A stretch of 64,000 nucleotides of DNA from Cycas panzhihuaensis (lineage: Eukaryota; Cycadophyta): the NCBI GenBank assembly GCA_023213395.1, contig CM041465.1:203057741-203121740 (forward strand), in the 5' to 3' direction. Each line of letters starts with the position of its first letter. Within the stretch, counting starts at the first letter, position 1. The notes under the pieces are model-generated. The model was not told the origin of the DNA and did not search any database. It was given only the letters and a program-made list of their open reading frames with translations. A program made the translations under genes and the position numbers. This document shows positions 1-9,792 of the stretch, in pieces.

Positions 1-352
1 CATATGCATTCCCTATTCAGTAATAAAGATTGTCTTTAATTGATCTTCTAAGGCAATGAAAACCTAACTATATCCATTAAAACCATTAGTAAAGGAGAAT
101 ACCTCATGACTGACAACTTTTTCCAATACATGCCTAATGAATGGAATGGGAAAAGGACCATAATTTGTCACCTTATTCAAGGATTGATAATCTGTACAAA
201 CTCATAAATTACTGTTCCTTTTAGGCACTATAATAATAGGACTCATCTATTTAATCCTTCACCTTCCCCTTATACTTTGGGTTCATTCTGTAAGGCCTCT
301 AATGAATAGGTTTTGTAACCCCCTTAATCTAGTATTCTCCTAATTCTAGTCA
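1..352 (-). pseudogene. Ty3/gypsy reverse transcriptase fragment (element A)
   Basis: Read on the minus strand, this segment keeps the N-terminal half of a Ty3-type reverse transcriptase. The order of motifs is SPIIIVPK, then VCTDYQSLNKVT, then PFPIPFI, then FSFTNGFNGYS (the first catalytic block, normally with Asp where Asn stands here) and IFITE before the window edge. In-frame stops interrupt it, one of them (TAG after FITE) at the place where the family has Trp. The catalytic YxDD block would lie to the left, outside the window. It belongs with the protease remnant near 2168-2215 and the gag end at 19186-19330, all on the same strand and in pol order once element B is removed. Not functional. 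Confidence 0.75.
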
Positions 353-2079
353 AATCCATTTCAAGTCCTTATAGGACCATGAAAAAACATATCTATATTC
401 TTCAAACAGTGCTTTGTCCTTAGAGATTATTTTTGCATTCTAGTAATCATCCACAATGATATACTAAAGCTCCTCCCATGATTCTATATTGATTTTTTTT
501 AATTCGAATACTAGTCCTTTCACATTCTTCTTATATGCTCCTAATTTATAAGCTAGTGTTTAATCAATCACATGATCTCCAAATTCTAACATGGAATACT
601 CTAAGGGATGATTATACTAGAATTAAGGTCCTCCTTCTTTGCTTACTAATTTTGGTTTTGTCCTTTATCCATCTTCAAATTAATTGTTTAAGGAAGTCAT
701 CATTTTATTAAAAAATTGTATAGGTTTCTATCATTTGTTGTTTTAGTGTAGTCAACATGTTTTATATTAATGGAAATTTATTATGATATTAAAATACATG
801 AAGAAAGGATTATTGTAATATGGACTAATCCATTTAAATCATACATTAACAAATTTCTAGCCAATGCTTATTAACTCCATTTAACATGCTTGGAAAATGT
901 TGAATCCAATTTTTAAAATAAATACCATCTCATTTCCAAATCATTTTACACATATTTAAATGTATTTGTAGATCACTACCATTCTTGAATGTAGGGATGG
1001 CCATTTATAGTTGGAATCAAAGTTGATAACAAGTGGCAAATATTTACTACAAATCATAATGAAAGAGATGACACCAAATCCATACAAATGCTATTCCAAC
1101 TAAATACAACGGTAACATATATAACCTATTTTCTTGTTTGTTTTTCTTCAAGGCCAAAATATTTTCACAATGTTGTATGTATTAAAAAACAAAAAGTTTC
1201 AAAGCCTAAAAATTTTGGTAGTTCATAAAGCAATTCCCTAAAGAAATTAGGCTTATGTCACCTTAAATCAAATTCCTACTTACTAGTTTTAGTAAACATT
1301 ACAGCTTGAACTTATTGACCAAGATTTATTCTCATATCCATTACATGTGATATGTATTGATAGATCACAATCTCTTATCAATAAATCAAGGTCTCCAATT
1401 AGTTGTTCACAATCTGTTATTGATTGCTCATGGTCCCTTGTTAGTTGCCTATGATCTATTGTTGATTGCTCGTGATCTTCTACTAACTAGTCATAATCTA
1501 CTATTGATTGCTTGTAATCTACTATTGACTACTCATGATCTCTTACTTTCGATATTGCATAGAATCTTTAACTACTTTCTTAAGAATGTAATCAGTAAAT
1601 ACTTGATAGAAATCTTACTCATCAATCTCAACAATAGTGGCTTGATCATTATACTCATCCTCTTCTATTTATGAATTATCCAGGCATAACTCTATATGGT
1701 AGCAAGTTGATTGCTATATTTCTTTCTAGGCATCTTTTAGCTAATTCAATATATGTGAAGATTGGCTATTCTTTTATTGTTACTACATTTGAAATATTAA
1801 TTTTGAACAAAAACTTATTTTCAATCCAACATAAGTTATCATTGAAGAAGTTGCATCTTCATCTAGAATTTTTTCTATGTTTAGATAATCAAAACTTAAA
1901 GGCAATGTCATTGTTTTTCCTCTATTGGAAAGTTTAAACGTATAACTTGCCCAATCCTATATTGTCTTCACTGCTAGCAACCATGGTCTTCATAACAAAT
2001 CTCACTAATTCTTTTTCTATTTAGATATTGTAAGGTCCAAAACTATAGTGATGTTGATAGTAGTAACTAAAACGTTCAC
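353..2079 (-). other. decayed pol spacer of element A
   Basis: AT-rich sequence between the RT and protease remnants of element A. By position it should be the protease-RT connector of that element. I can read scattered short open stretches on the minus strand but no domain. It contains the 21 bp minisatellite described separately. The open frames on the plus strand here (for example 1357-1674) are products of that repeat, not genes. Confidence 0.4.
1360..1550. repeat. 21 bp imperfect minisatellite, about nine units
   Basis: About nine diverged copies of a 21 bp unit follow one another. On the plus strand they translate to a seven-residue repeat of the form HDLLLIA; on the minus strand to a polar repeat of the form DHEQSIV. 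The period is a multiple of three, so every unit stays in frame on both strands. Confidence 0.7.
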
Positions 2080-2240
2080 CAAAACTTCCATTTACCAAAC
2101 CTATAACTAATTGCCTGGTCGAATTAAAATGTTAGGAGGCATGATGGTTTGTCATCCCAAAGATATCCATGTTATTTTTGGAAGCACATTAACTCTTGAA
2201 TCACCATCTACAATTGTTTTGCATATTTTTATTTCCAAAA
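2080..2240 (-). pseudogene. retroviral-type aspartic protease remnant (element A)
   Basis: The minus strand reads TIVDGDSRVNVLPK, which matches the active-site block of plant Ty3 proteases (usually VDGGSSVNVLP). The catalytic Asp remains but the Gly two places later is Asp. The following residues (WISLG, then MPPNILIRP after a stop) also fit the family. Several stops follow. It lies upstream of the element A RT in transcript order. Confidence 0.65.
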
Positions 2241-2653
2241 ATCACCATTGGTACTTGGGGATTTACCATGTTATAACACCGTAAGTACTTGTAGTTCAAT
2301 TTGGTCCAAAAATATTTTTTAGAAATAACTAGGCTCCACCACTAAAAAATAACAGCAATACGGATAGTGATACCCAAATCTATAAAAAAATTTAAAAATA
2401 TTGTAATTGCTACCATGGATTATCAATAGGCTTTGAATTAGTTGCCTTTGAATGCTCTTTAAATGTCATTTTCTTTCTACCTCTTTTAGGTGGTGTATTC
2501 AACTTTTCCTATTACTCCATGATCTACATGACCTTTTGTAATACTTCCAAAACCCCTTACAATTGTTGTTTCTCAATTGTTGGATTGTTGTTTCTCAATT
2601 GTTGGCTTTGAAAAGGAAGATTGTTTCTCACTTTGGGTTTTGAAAATATATGG
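2241..2653 (-). pseudogene. gag-pol junction of element A, left of element B
   Basis: When element B and one copy of TAGTC are removed, the minus-strand frame coming from 19186-19308 continues into this stretch past the insertion point. This shows that B landed inside the gag-pol region of A. A short direct repeat (TTGTTTCTCAATTGTTG) occurs twice at about 2570-2605. Confidence 0.5.
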
Positions 2654-2658
2654 TAGTC

Positions 2659-5236
2659 TGGACGCGCGTCTACGGGATAACTACCTAACTAATAGGTGTG
2701 GTGAGAGTGGGTGGTGATATGACTGAAGGTGAAACCTATGAGGAAAGTAATTACCACGCAGAGCGCCCCATGCGCCGGAGCACGAGTTCAGGATCTGCAA
2801 TGGAATATGGCTACCAACAAGTGATCCTCCACCACTTCGAACAAAGGGTGAAGATACGTAGGGCAAACCTGGGTTGACCTAGGGACAGGACCCTCCCAAC
2901 CTTGGGTGGCCGGAGGGGAAGGAGAAGATCCAAGGAAAATAAATCAAGAGTGTGCCTAAATAAGCTGGCCGGGCACGCAAGCAACGCAGGAGGCAAGAGG
3001 CTTGTGAGGATAAGAAGAGAAGAGGAAAAGTAGAGAAGGGGGGTTCCTATAACCTTTCTTATAGATGGCAAAGATGCGTGTAATAAAATAAACAGAGCAT
3101 AATCAAAGCAAGATCAAATTTCCCCTTTATTTTCCAATGTATTAATTACTAAGAAGAAATCAGAAAGGAAAAAAAAGCGGTAATAAGGTAGAGTAAGGTG
3201 TGCACCTGGACCGAGAGCGTGCATGACGAAGGCCTTCTCGAGGAGCACCAAGCTACTCCACGCGGCGCGTTGGATGCGGGATGTTGCGGCAGATTGAAAA
3301 GGGGCTCCCTTACCTTCCCCGGAAAAATACCAAATATGGTGCCAAGGAAAGAAAGGAAGCAAATGCTAATAAATGAAGAAGTGCGAAAGTATGATGTACA
3401 TGAGGGCACTTACAGGCAACAGAGCTAACGGACAATATCCTCCACGCTCCCCAAGTACCTGCAAGTAATGGAAACCTCTCCCTTCCCGGAGGAAGGATAC
3501 TAACATGCGATACAAGATTCTAACAATATATGTCTAAATAGTACAAATATAAATCTAAATACACATGTGTTAGTATCAATCCAATGATGAAAGTACGCAA
3601 AACAGAGTAACCAAAGCAAAGGTAAATGACCAGTAAGCCTCGGAGTGGCCCACCTCCCGCAAATGACGCCCTAACCTCCCCCCAAGAGCCACAAGGCAAC
3701 GAGGGCAAGGCCAAGAGCAAGGGCTGGAAACGACAACAAGGAGGCAAAGAGGGGCCAAGGAAAACCTACGGCAAACCGGGATGCTATGAGGAGTAAGCTG
3801 GGCAGCCGGGAAGAAAGTTAGGCAGCGACTAGTGGTTGGGACTTATGTAAGTTGCCCAAACCTAAACCAAAGCCCTCAAATCAGCGCTGCAACTTGTGCC
3901 AGCGCTAATTTCAGCGGCCAAAAGAGGGCCAACAAGCCCTTGTTTGTGTGCCAAGGACAGCACAAGGTGAGAGGGAGGATTTGGGGGGCTTAAAGCCGCT
4001 TAGGGAGCATGGAAGGTGGTACAGAATCCACCCAGCTCCTTCCCAAAGCCTATGCCAACCCTCAACGCCGCCTTTGAGCAAAGAAATGCAGGTAAGAGGC
4101 ACAAAGACAGTGGCAAAACAGCCCACTAAAAGGAAAAGAACCAAACTCACAAGGACAAGCAAGCAGCAAGCAAGATGGAGCATTAATATCACAAGAAAAA
4201 TAATGTAAATCAAGAAATACCTGAGTGAGGGAGGCAAGAGACTTGCCTCAGCCAAAGAGTGCAAGAGGGCCGAGAAATCACCAGATCCGAGTGCAAGCAG
4301 TTTGGGGCCCTACTAAGGAAGTTAGAGGGAAAACACCTGTACTTGGAGCACTTGTGGACTGCCTGGGCAAAGGTCTACTGGAACCACTCCAAGGGGCCCT
4401 CTCCAAGGTGCATGAGGGGCTGAAAGAATGTCCTAACCACACCAAAGGATAGCAGGGCGCTATAGGAGGGAAGCAGGTCCTGTGATAGCAGCAGAGCAGC
4501 AGGGAAGAGCAGAGCACAGCCGTGTTTCCTTAAGGAGTAATTCAAGAATGAGCCAAAAAAAAAAAGTCCCAAAAATGAGTAATTCATGCCTTAAATAGCC
4601 AACCTAAACCCTAAAGCGAGCGATTAGGGCGCAGTTGGGAGAGAGTCAAGTCGCGAGCCACGTGGCAGTTTCGCAATAAATGCAAAATTGCCACAGCAGA
4701 TTTTTAAAAATAAATTAGAATAACTGCATCAAGAACTGCTGGCATCGCGAATATTCCAAATGACATCGCAAAATTACGTGGTACGAACCTAGAGGCAAAA
4801 TAGGCTCACTGCCACCCCAGGTCAAAGCGATGACAAAAGGGGCCAATGGGGGGCTGAGACACCTACTCGGGGGTAAACAAGCCAACAAACGGTCTAAAGG
4901 AGCAAAAATAGGGCTCAAAGAATGTGGAAAGTCAACCAAAAGATGACGGGTCATCACACGGGCGGAGGTGGCGCAAACCTAGTGGATCCTGAAGCGAGGA
5001 GGGTAGATGCGGGAAGTGAAGTGGCCACCAGGGTGCCACACTCACTGGGAGTGTGCCCCTGCTATAGTAGTCATAGGCTAAAATAAGTGTGGACGACGAC
5101 AAATTCGCCCACGAAGCCACACACATGCAGACATGCAAGCAAACACTCATCAAATGAAAGCGATGACAATGCGAGAAACATACCTACACTTACCTGAGTC
5201 GGTGATTCTGTATCCATTCCCGGAAGCCGGGAAACA
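2659..5236 (-). repeat. 3' LTR of element B (2.58 kb)
   Basis: Starts TGGACGCGCG and ends GGGAAACA on the plus strand, and matches 16588-19180 almost throughout with scattered substitutions and small indels. One block is an exception: 4691-4828 differs strongly from its counterpart at about 18626-18771, although short words are shared. A TATA-like CTATTTAAGG lies on the minus strand at 4589-4598, so the divergent block sits in the U3 promoter region just upstream. No coding sequence is supported in the LTR. Confidence 0.9.
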
Positions 5237-5640
5237 CTGCCTCGGCAAGAGAGTCTCGCCGCCGAAGCTCGTGTGATGGCGACGCCGCAACACAACCGCC
5301 AAGAGTACATGCGTATATAGATATATTAATCAAGATCATAACAGTAGGCAAGGGTGTCAGCGAGTGTCGTGGCGGAACGCGTGGATACGAAAGCGGCGGT
5401 GGAGACAACATAGGGGCTGCCTATGAGCCACCTGAGAACCGACTGGAAAGATGAGACAGGTGAGGGCACTGCCCCCACCACAAAGGATGCAAAGGAGAGC
5501 ATGCATAACCAAGTAAAGAGTAAGTAAAGAGTAGGCATCATAGTTTTACCTCATCAGTAGCCAGGTTTCGGAGGTGCGAACGGATTACAAAACAAAGTGA
5601 CATGACTTGGGGCTTGGGCGACAGGAAGGCCAGACAAGCA
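5237..5640 (-). other. 3' untranslated spacer of element B
   Basis: Lies between the stop of the second RNase H and the 3' LTR. The minus strand just before the LTR reads GCCGAGGCAG, a weak purine-rich candidate for the polypurine tract. The open minus-strand frames here have no recognisable domain. Confidence 0.5.
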
Positions 5641-6063
5641 TCAGGGACGGTTAGCAAGGAGAGAAAGGCGGCGCTCAAGGATGAGGCGAACGAGACTATC
5701 TGCCTCAGCGTTGAGAGCTCGAGGGATATGCTGGATATCAACAGAAGAAAAGCGGGCTAGGAGAGATCTGGCAGCAGAAGTAAGAGTCCTCAAGTGAGGG
5801 CATCGCACCTGGTAAACCTGGGTGAGATGAGACACCACAACTTGAGAGTCGCAAAGCAAAACAATGGATCCGTGATGGAAACGGAGAGCATTAGTAAGGG
5901 ATTCAATAACAGCCGTATATTCGGCTTCGTTGTTGGTAGCCTCTGGGAGGAAGATCCCATAGCGGAGGAGATCATGTCTAGAAGGGCTGCGGAGAATCCA
6001 TGCAGCAGTCGAAGGTCCAGGATTACCACGCCCGCCACGGTGAAAGATATGATTTTACATAGG
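5641..6063 (-). pseudogene. second RNase H domain of element B, downstream of integrase
   Basis: The minus strand encodes an almost full RNase H type I fold of about 135 residues ending at a stop at 5641. Visible landmarks in order are GRGNPGPSTAAWIL, then ATNNEAEYTAVIESL (Glu site), then LLCDSQVVVSHL (Asp site), then IPRALNAEADSL (last Asp). The first catalytic Asp, expected in FDG before GNPG, is His here (FHRGG). A stop lies six codons upstream of that position. The sequence resembles the archaeal-like RNase H found in some plant retrotransposons rather than the Ty3 RNase H that follows RT at about 11100-11430. Its place next to the 3' LTR, beyond the PMD-like gene, is unusual among typical Ty3 elements. 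Confidence 0.8.
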
Positions 6064-6577
6064 TGACACAAAATCCAAGCAGTCAATGGGCGATGAAAGC
6101 AATACTCGAAAAGCAAGCAAAAGGTGGCTGTGAAGGGTAGGGGGACCTAGCAATGAGGTTACCCAGGGCGAGAGCAAGCAATCCGATCACCGGCAGAGAG
6201 TGGTCGGAAGGAAAAGCCTCCTGGGGTGCCAAAAGGTCACTTTAGAAAGCGAAACATGCCCCCAGGCGGGGGGGGCATTCCCTTTGGGGACCCCAAGAGC
6301 GAGAAAGGGCCACAGAAACGAGTCCAGGGCGACGAAACAAGCCAAACGAGTATAAACTCAGGCAAGCGTGGGAGTAGCGCGTAAAACAATGCAGAAGGGC
6401 CCTGGCAAAAGCGCGATAATGAGGCACCATAAATGCCCTTGTAGGGGAGGGCCGAAAGGGCATCAATACAGCACAATTGGCGACAGGGCCAGAAGGTAAA
6501 GGTGATCAGGACAATGGGACGGTCTCAACGACTGTCGCGAGACCAAAAATGGAGGAAATGCCCGTTGGGGCCCTCGC
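6064..6577 (+). other. intergenic spacer and upstream region of the PMD-like gene
   Basis: No coding sequence is supported. The stretch separates the second RNase H (minus) from the PMD-like gene (plus), so the two could be divergently arranged. A GC hairpin with arms TGCCCCC and GGGGGCA lies near 6256-6278. Confidence 0.5.
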
Positions 6578-6587
6578 CTATATAAGG
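6578..6587 (+). promoter_or_regulatory. TATA box of the antisense PMD-like gene
   Basis: CTATATAAGG matches the plant TATA consensus well. It is 159 bp upstream of the proposed start codon at 6746, which would place the transcription start near 6610-6620 and leave a 5' UTR of about 130 bases. It points opposite to the LTR promoter. Confidence 0.5.
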
Positions 6588-6769
6588 GAATTAACGGGAA
6601 AATGGATTCATTTTCACCGGCTCTCGTGCGAAACCAGAGCCATTTCCTTACGCAGCGGAGCGCCGCCTAACTTTGGAGGCACGCAGAGGGAGATCAGACC
6701 GTCAGATCGGAGGGCGGAGAGAGCCAGCGCGACTGACTAGACAACATGGCGGTGGCGAGACCAGATCCA

Positions 6770-7229
6770 GTGAGTGGATATCACTAAACCCAACCTATTT
6801 CGAAGTTTGAAGTTTGTTGGTTTTTTAATGTTTTTGCATGGTTTTAGTGCCCCTTATGGGCAAAGGGAGGCCTCTCAGAGTCTGAATCAGACCCAGAAAG
6901 AGGCAGGGACCTGGGCATTAGGGAGCCATAGTCCCGGTGGGCCCCACGGTGTCCACCAGAAAAAATTTTGGGTTTTTCGGGGCGGAAATCCCCCCTTTTG
7001 GGGGATCGTCATTCATACCGCGATCATTACCGTGGGGCCCACGATCGCCGCGGGACCCATGCCAAACTTAGCGGTACCGCTAAGTTTGGTGCGGTATGAA
7101 GGCCAAGGGCGTAAAAAATGTACACGAGGGCCAAATGAGCCCCAAATCTCAGGCAGAGAGAGATTTGAGAGAGAGAGGGATGGTAGTAACTAACATGAGA
7201 CTAACTTGAGTTGCTTTTGGTGTGAACAG
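6770..7229 (+). other. intron 1 of the PMD-like gene (predicted)
   Basis: GTGAGT at the 5' end and GTGAACAG at the 3' end, with CTAAC words 30-40 bases upstream of the acceptor. Its middle is packed with GC-rich inverted repeats. Removing it joins the first eight codons to the long frame in phase 0. Confidence 0.5.
7062..7089. repeat. perfect 28 bp palindrome
   Basis: Two 14 bp arms, the left one CCAAACTTAGCGGT, meet without a spacer at a central GGTACC. The sequence equals its own reverse complement over 28 bases. It lies in predicted intron 1 of the PMD-like gene. Confidence 0.9.
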
Positions 7230-7235
7230 GCTATC

Positions 7236-7256
7236 CTCGCGGTAGATAACCGCGAG
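7236..7256. repeat. 8 bp inverted repeat at the start of PMD exon 2
   Basis: CTCGCGGT and ACCGCGAG flank a 5-base loop. It begins seven bases after the predicted acceptor site. Confidence 0.8.
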
Positions 7257-8463
7257 AACGTAGGTATGGCTATGCTAAGCTACATGGAGATGGCATCGCA
7301 GGAGGATAGGGAGATCCTACAGAGGTGTGGCCTATACAAGGCCCCCAAGACACCTCAAGATACACCTGATCGTAGATCGTTGGTTGATATAGTGTCTCAT
7401 TAGGACAGGAGGAGACATGTGTTCCACCTACCACAGGTAGGTGATGTGACGGTCATGCCAAGAGATATCCCATGACATCGGGAGTTCCTGACAGGGAGAC
7501 CGTGAGACTAGGGACGCCCAAAGACCGAGGCAACAAGACAGGAGGCAGCCCTGTTCTACACAGGAGCTGACAGATGGGAGTGGAGGGGAGCCTCCCTCCA
7601 AACAGTACTGATGTCAGGGATTCCTCGAGTGAGGAAACTGGTTGTATTATGCATTATGTTCCGAATTTCCCAGAAATAGAACTATAGAGAGGTACCAGGC
7701 GGGTGGATGGATGTAGTTCGCCACTACGAAGCCAGCGAGAGGATGGACTGGGCAGCCCTGATAGTGACGAACCTCATCGCCCAGTTGGATACTATCAAGA
7801 CGACCGGCAGAGGTGGATTATCGTATAGCACACTGTTACAGTGTTGGTTCTTCGATCACTTTGCGGCAGTGGCACCAGTGAGGGGACCACACCCCATTAC
7901 AGAGCAGGCCCCGATGGTCTACAGGTGGCAGACGAGACTGAAGGGGACAGAGGACAGGGCCCATGTCTGGCGATCAGTGGAGGCTACGTCACTAGACCTC
8001 CTCACCCTACCAGACTACATAGTAGAGCCTTATAGGACGGTAAGGTAGGATAGTGACGACGAGGTGGGCGGAGCAGGAGTGCCCGTAGGCGATGATAGTA
8101 GAGACGACGGAGATGATGGAGACGATGGGACCGGCCCGTCATGACCTGCAGGGGAGGCAGGTCCCTCAGGGACAGCAGGAGACGCAGAGGATCCATCCGG
8201 AGCTGCCGGAGGAGAGGCAGGACCGTTTGGAGCACACAGCGAGGTCAGGGGACCCGTGACCAGGGCCCGTAGGCTGCGGATCGTGATGGGATCCAGAGGG
8301 ACGAGAGCTGGGTCCACCCCCGCGAGGAGAGAGACCCAAGCAGAGGAGGTGCCAGAGGACGAGGCACCCGCAACTGGCGGAGAGCCAGGAGGGGAGGATG
8401 CTGCACGACCAGAGGAGACGACGGCCACAACAGATGAGACCTAACCCTTTCCAGTGTCGTTTG

Positions 8464-8544
8464 GTATCCAGATAGATGTTTGGTTTGATTTGATCATGGT
8501 ATATGGTGAGATGTAAACTGACACATGGCATGTTGTATTGGCAG
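8464..8544 (+). other. intron 2 of the PMD-like gene (predicted)
   Basis: 81 bases, T-rich, starting GTATCC and ending TTGGCAG, with CTGAC as a possible branch point at about 8517-8521. A stop (8442-8444) precedes it in the frame. Splicing joins the acidic linker to the coiled-coil exon in phase 1. Confidence 0.45.
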
Positions 8545-9134
8545 GTGCAGCAGAGATCCAAAGATTGGTAGAGGCTGTGGTGAGGGAGATATTCCTTCAG
8601 ATGTACGCAGACAGGCAACCGCCCATCCAGGCAGGTGATGAGCCTAGAGCGGCAGGTGCCCACAGAGAGGCATTCGTCCCATTGGTGAGGGTGAGGGACA
8701 TATGGGCTGCTGAGTCCCAAGAGCACGTGGCATCCCTGGGACGTCTGTAGCAGGAGAGAGATGACGCGAGACGCGAGAGAGATGAGCTACGTGGACGGGT
8801 ACAGGCTCTAGCGGCACAGGGCGGAGCGGGTGGAGATGCCGAGAGAAGAACCCAGCTAGTAGTCATCACAGAGCATCTTAGGGTGACAGAGGAAGCACTC
8901 CGGGGAAAGTGAGATCGTATCCAGGCCAGATACGATCAGCTGGTAGCCCATATGGTATCAAGGTCGAGGACACGTACCCACACGGCGGCGATGACCCTGA
9001 GACGGCCGAGGGATGAGGAGAGCGAGGCAGGTAGCTCACGGAGGCCCAAGAGGAGCCTCGAAGGCATGTGGTCCCTAGGAGAGGGATCACAGAGACTAGG
9101 AGATGGCACCCCAGGAGCGGGGCAACAGCAGTAG

Positions 9135-9792
9135 GATATGTACATATGGTTTTGACAGGGGAAAGCACGGGCCTCTAGGGGGTCATATATAGGACCATAT
9201 GATTGTACCCTCCTGCAAGGACACTGGCTTCCCAGATGTATGATGTGACATGGTTTTTGGATGTGTATATATATATATATGGGGTAATTGGAACCCCGTT
9301 TAGATATGAGATGCTGTGTATGATGTATCATGTGGATGACATGTATGGTTATTTTGTGTGTTGTGAATGTTATGTTGTGGATGTTTTATGTTATGGGTAT
9401 TTTGTGTTATGAACATATGTTTCCTTCCATGTATGGCTATACGCTCATCAGAGCACACACACACGCCGTGAGTGGAACCCATGAGAGGTGTGAGGTTAGA
9501 GGATAGAGCGGCATACACGTCTACGAAAGAGCATAGCGGACTATGCGAAGGAAACGATAGATAGGAAGAGGAGCTACGATGCACCCAAGCGTCCTCCTGA
9601 TTGGGGAATGCCCAAGCAAGACGACAAGAGTTCCCAAGAGGATACGGGAACGCGGGTTCCACGGAAGGAACCGGAAAGAGGGATAAAGACCCATCTTAAA
9701 TTGCCATTCTACCCGTGGCTGGGAAGAATGGGGACAACCTAAGATGGTAGTTTAGGCTCATTTCGGAGCAGGGCGAAGAGATTGCCAAGAGA
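9135..9792. other. spacer between the PMD-like gene and integrase, tail to tail
   Basis: The PMD-like gene (plus) and pol (minus) converge here. The stretch holds a short TA run near 9250-9262 and a T/G-rich stretch with repeated GTTATG/GTTGTG words at 9330-9420. No coding sequence is supported on either strand; terminators of both units would be expected here but none is clear. Confidence 0.5.

Larger units (their letters stand above)
6746..9134 (+). pseudogene. antisense plant mobile domain (PMD)-like gene within element B, three exons
   Basis: Proposed exons: 6746-6769 (ATG GCG GTG..., 8 codons), 7230-8463, 8545-9134 (ends TAG). Splice signals are GTGAGT at 6770, a pyrimidine/branch-like stretch and AACAG at 7229, GTATCC at 8464 and TTGGCAG at 8544; phases 0 and 1 match. 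All coding stretches stay in one frame over 1.9 kb although about ten in-frame stops interrupt it, all reachable by a single transition. Exon 2 starts with a region ending SLVDIVSH, a stop where Trp is expected, then RRRHVFHLPQVGDVTV, which recalls the FHLP.GE.T.T block of plant mobile domains; later LLQCWFFDHFA recalls its LLQxWxxEHF block. A Gly/Asp/Glu-rich linker follows, and exon 3 is charged with coiled-coil character (QERDDARRERDELRGRV). PMD occurs in host proteins such as MAIN and MAIL1 and in plant transposons. The PMD assignment is by eye. Confidence 0.6.

Noticed and set aside
2659-5236. Open frames within the 2.6 kb LTRs (both strands)
   Set aside because: They occur in both LTRs but have no domain, differ by indels between the copies, and shift frame.
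8030-8726. Minus-strand open frames of up to 186 codons
   Set aside because: They are opposite to exons 2 and 3 of the PMD-like gene. Their Pro/Ser/Leu-rich make-up is what the complement of an acidic, GC-rich frame gives.
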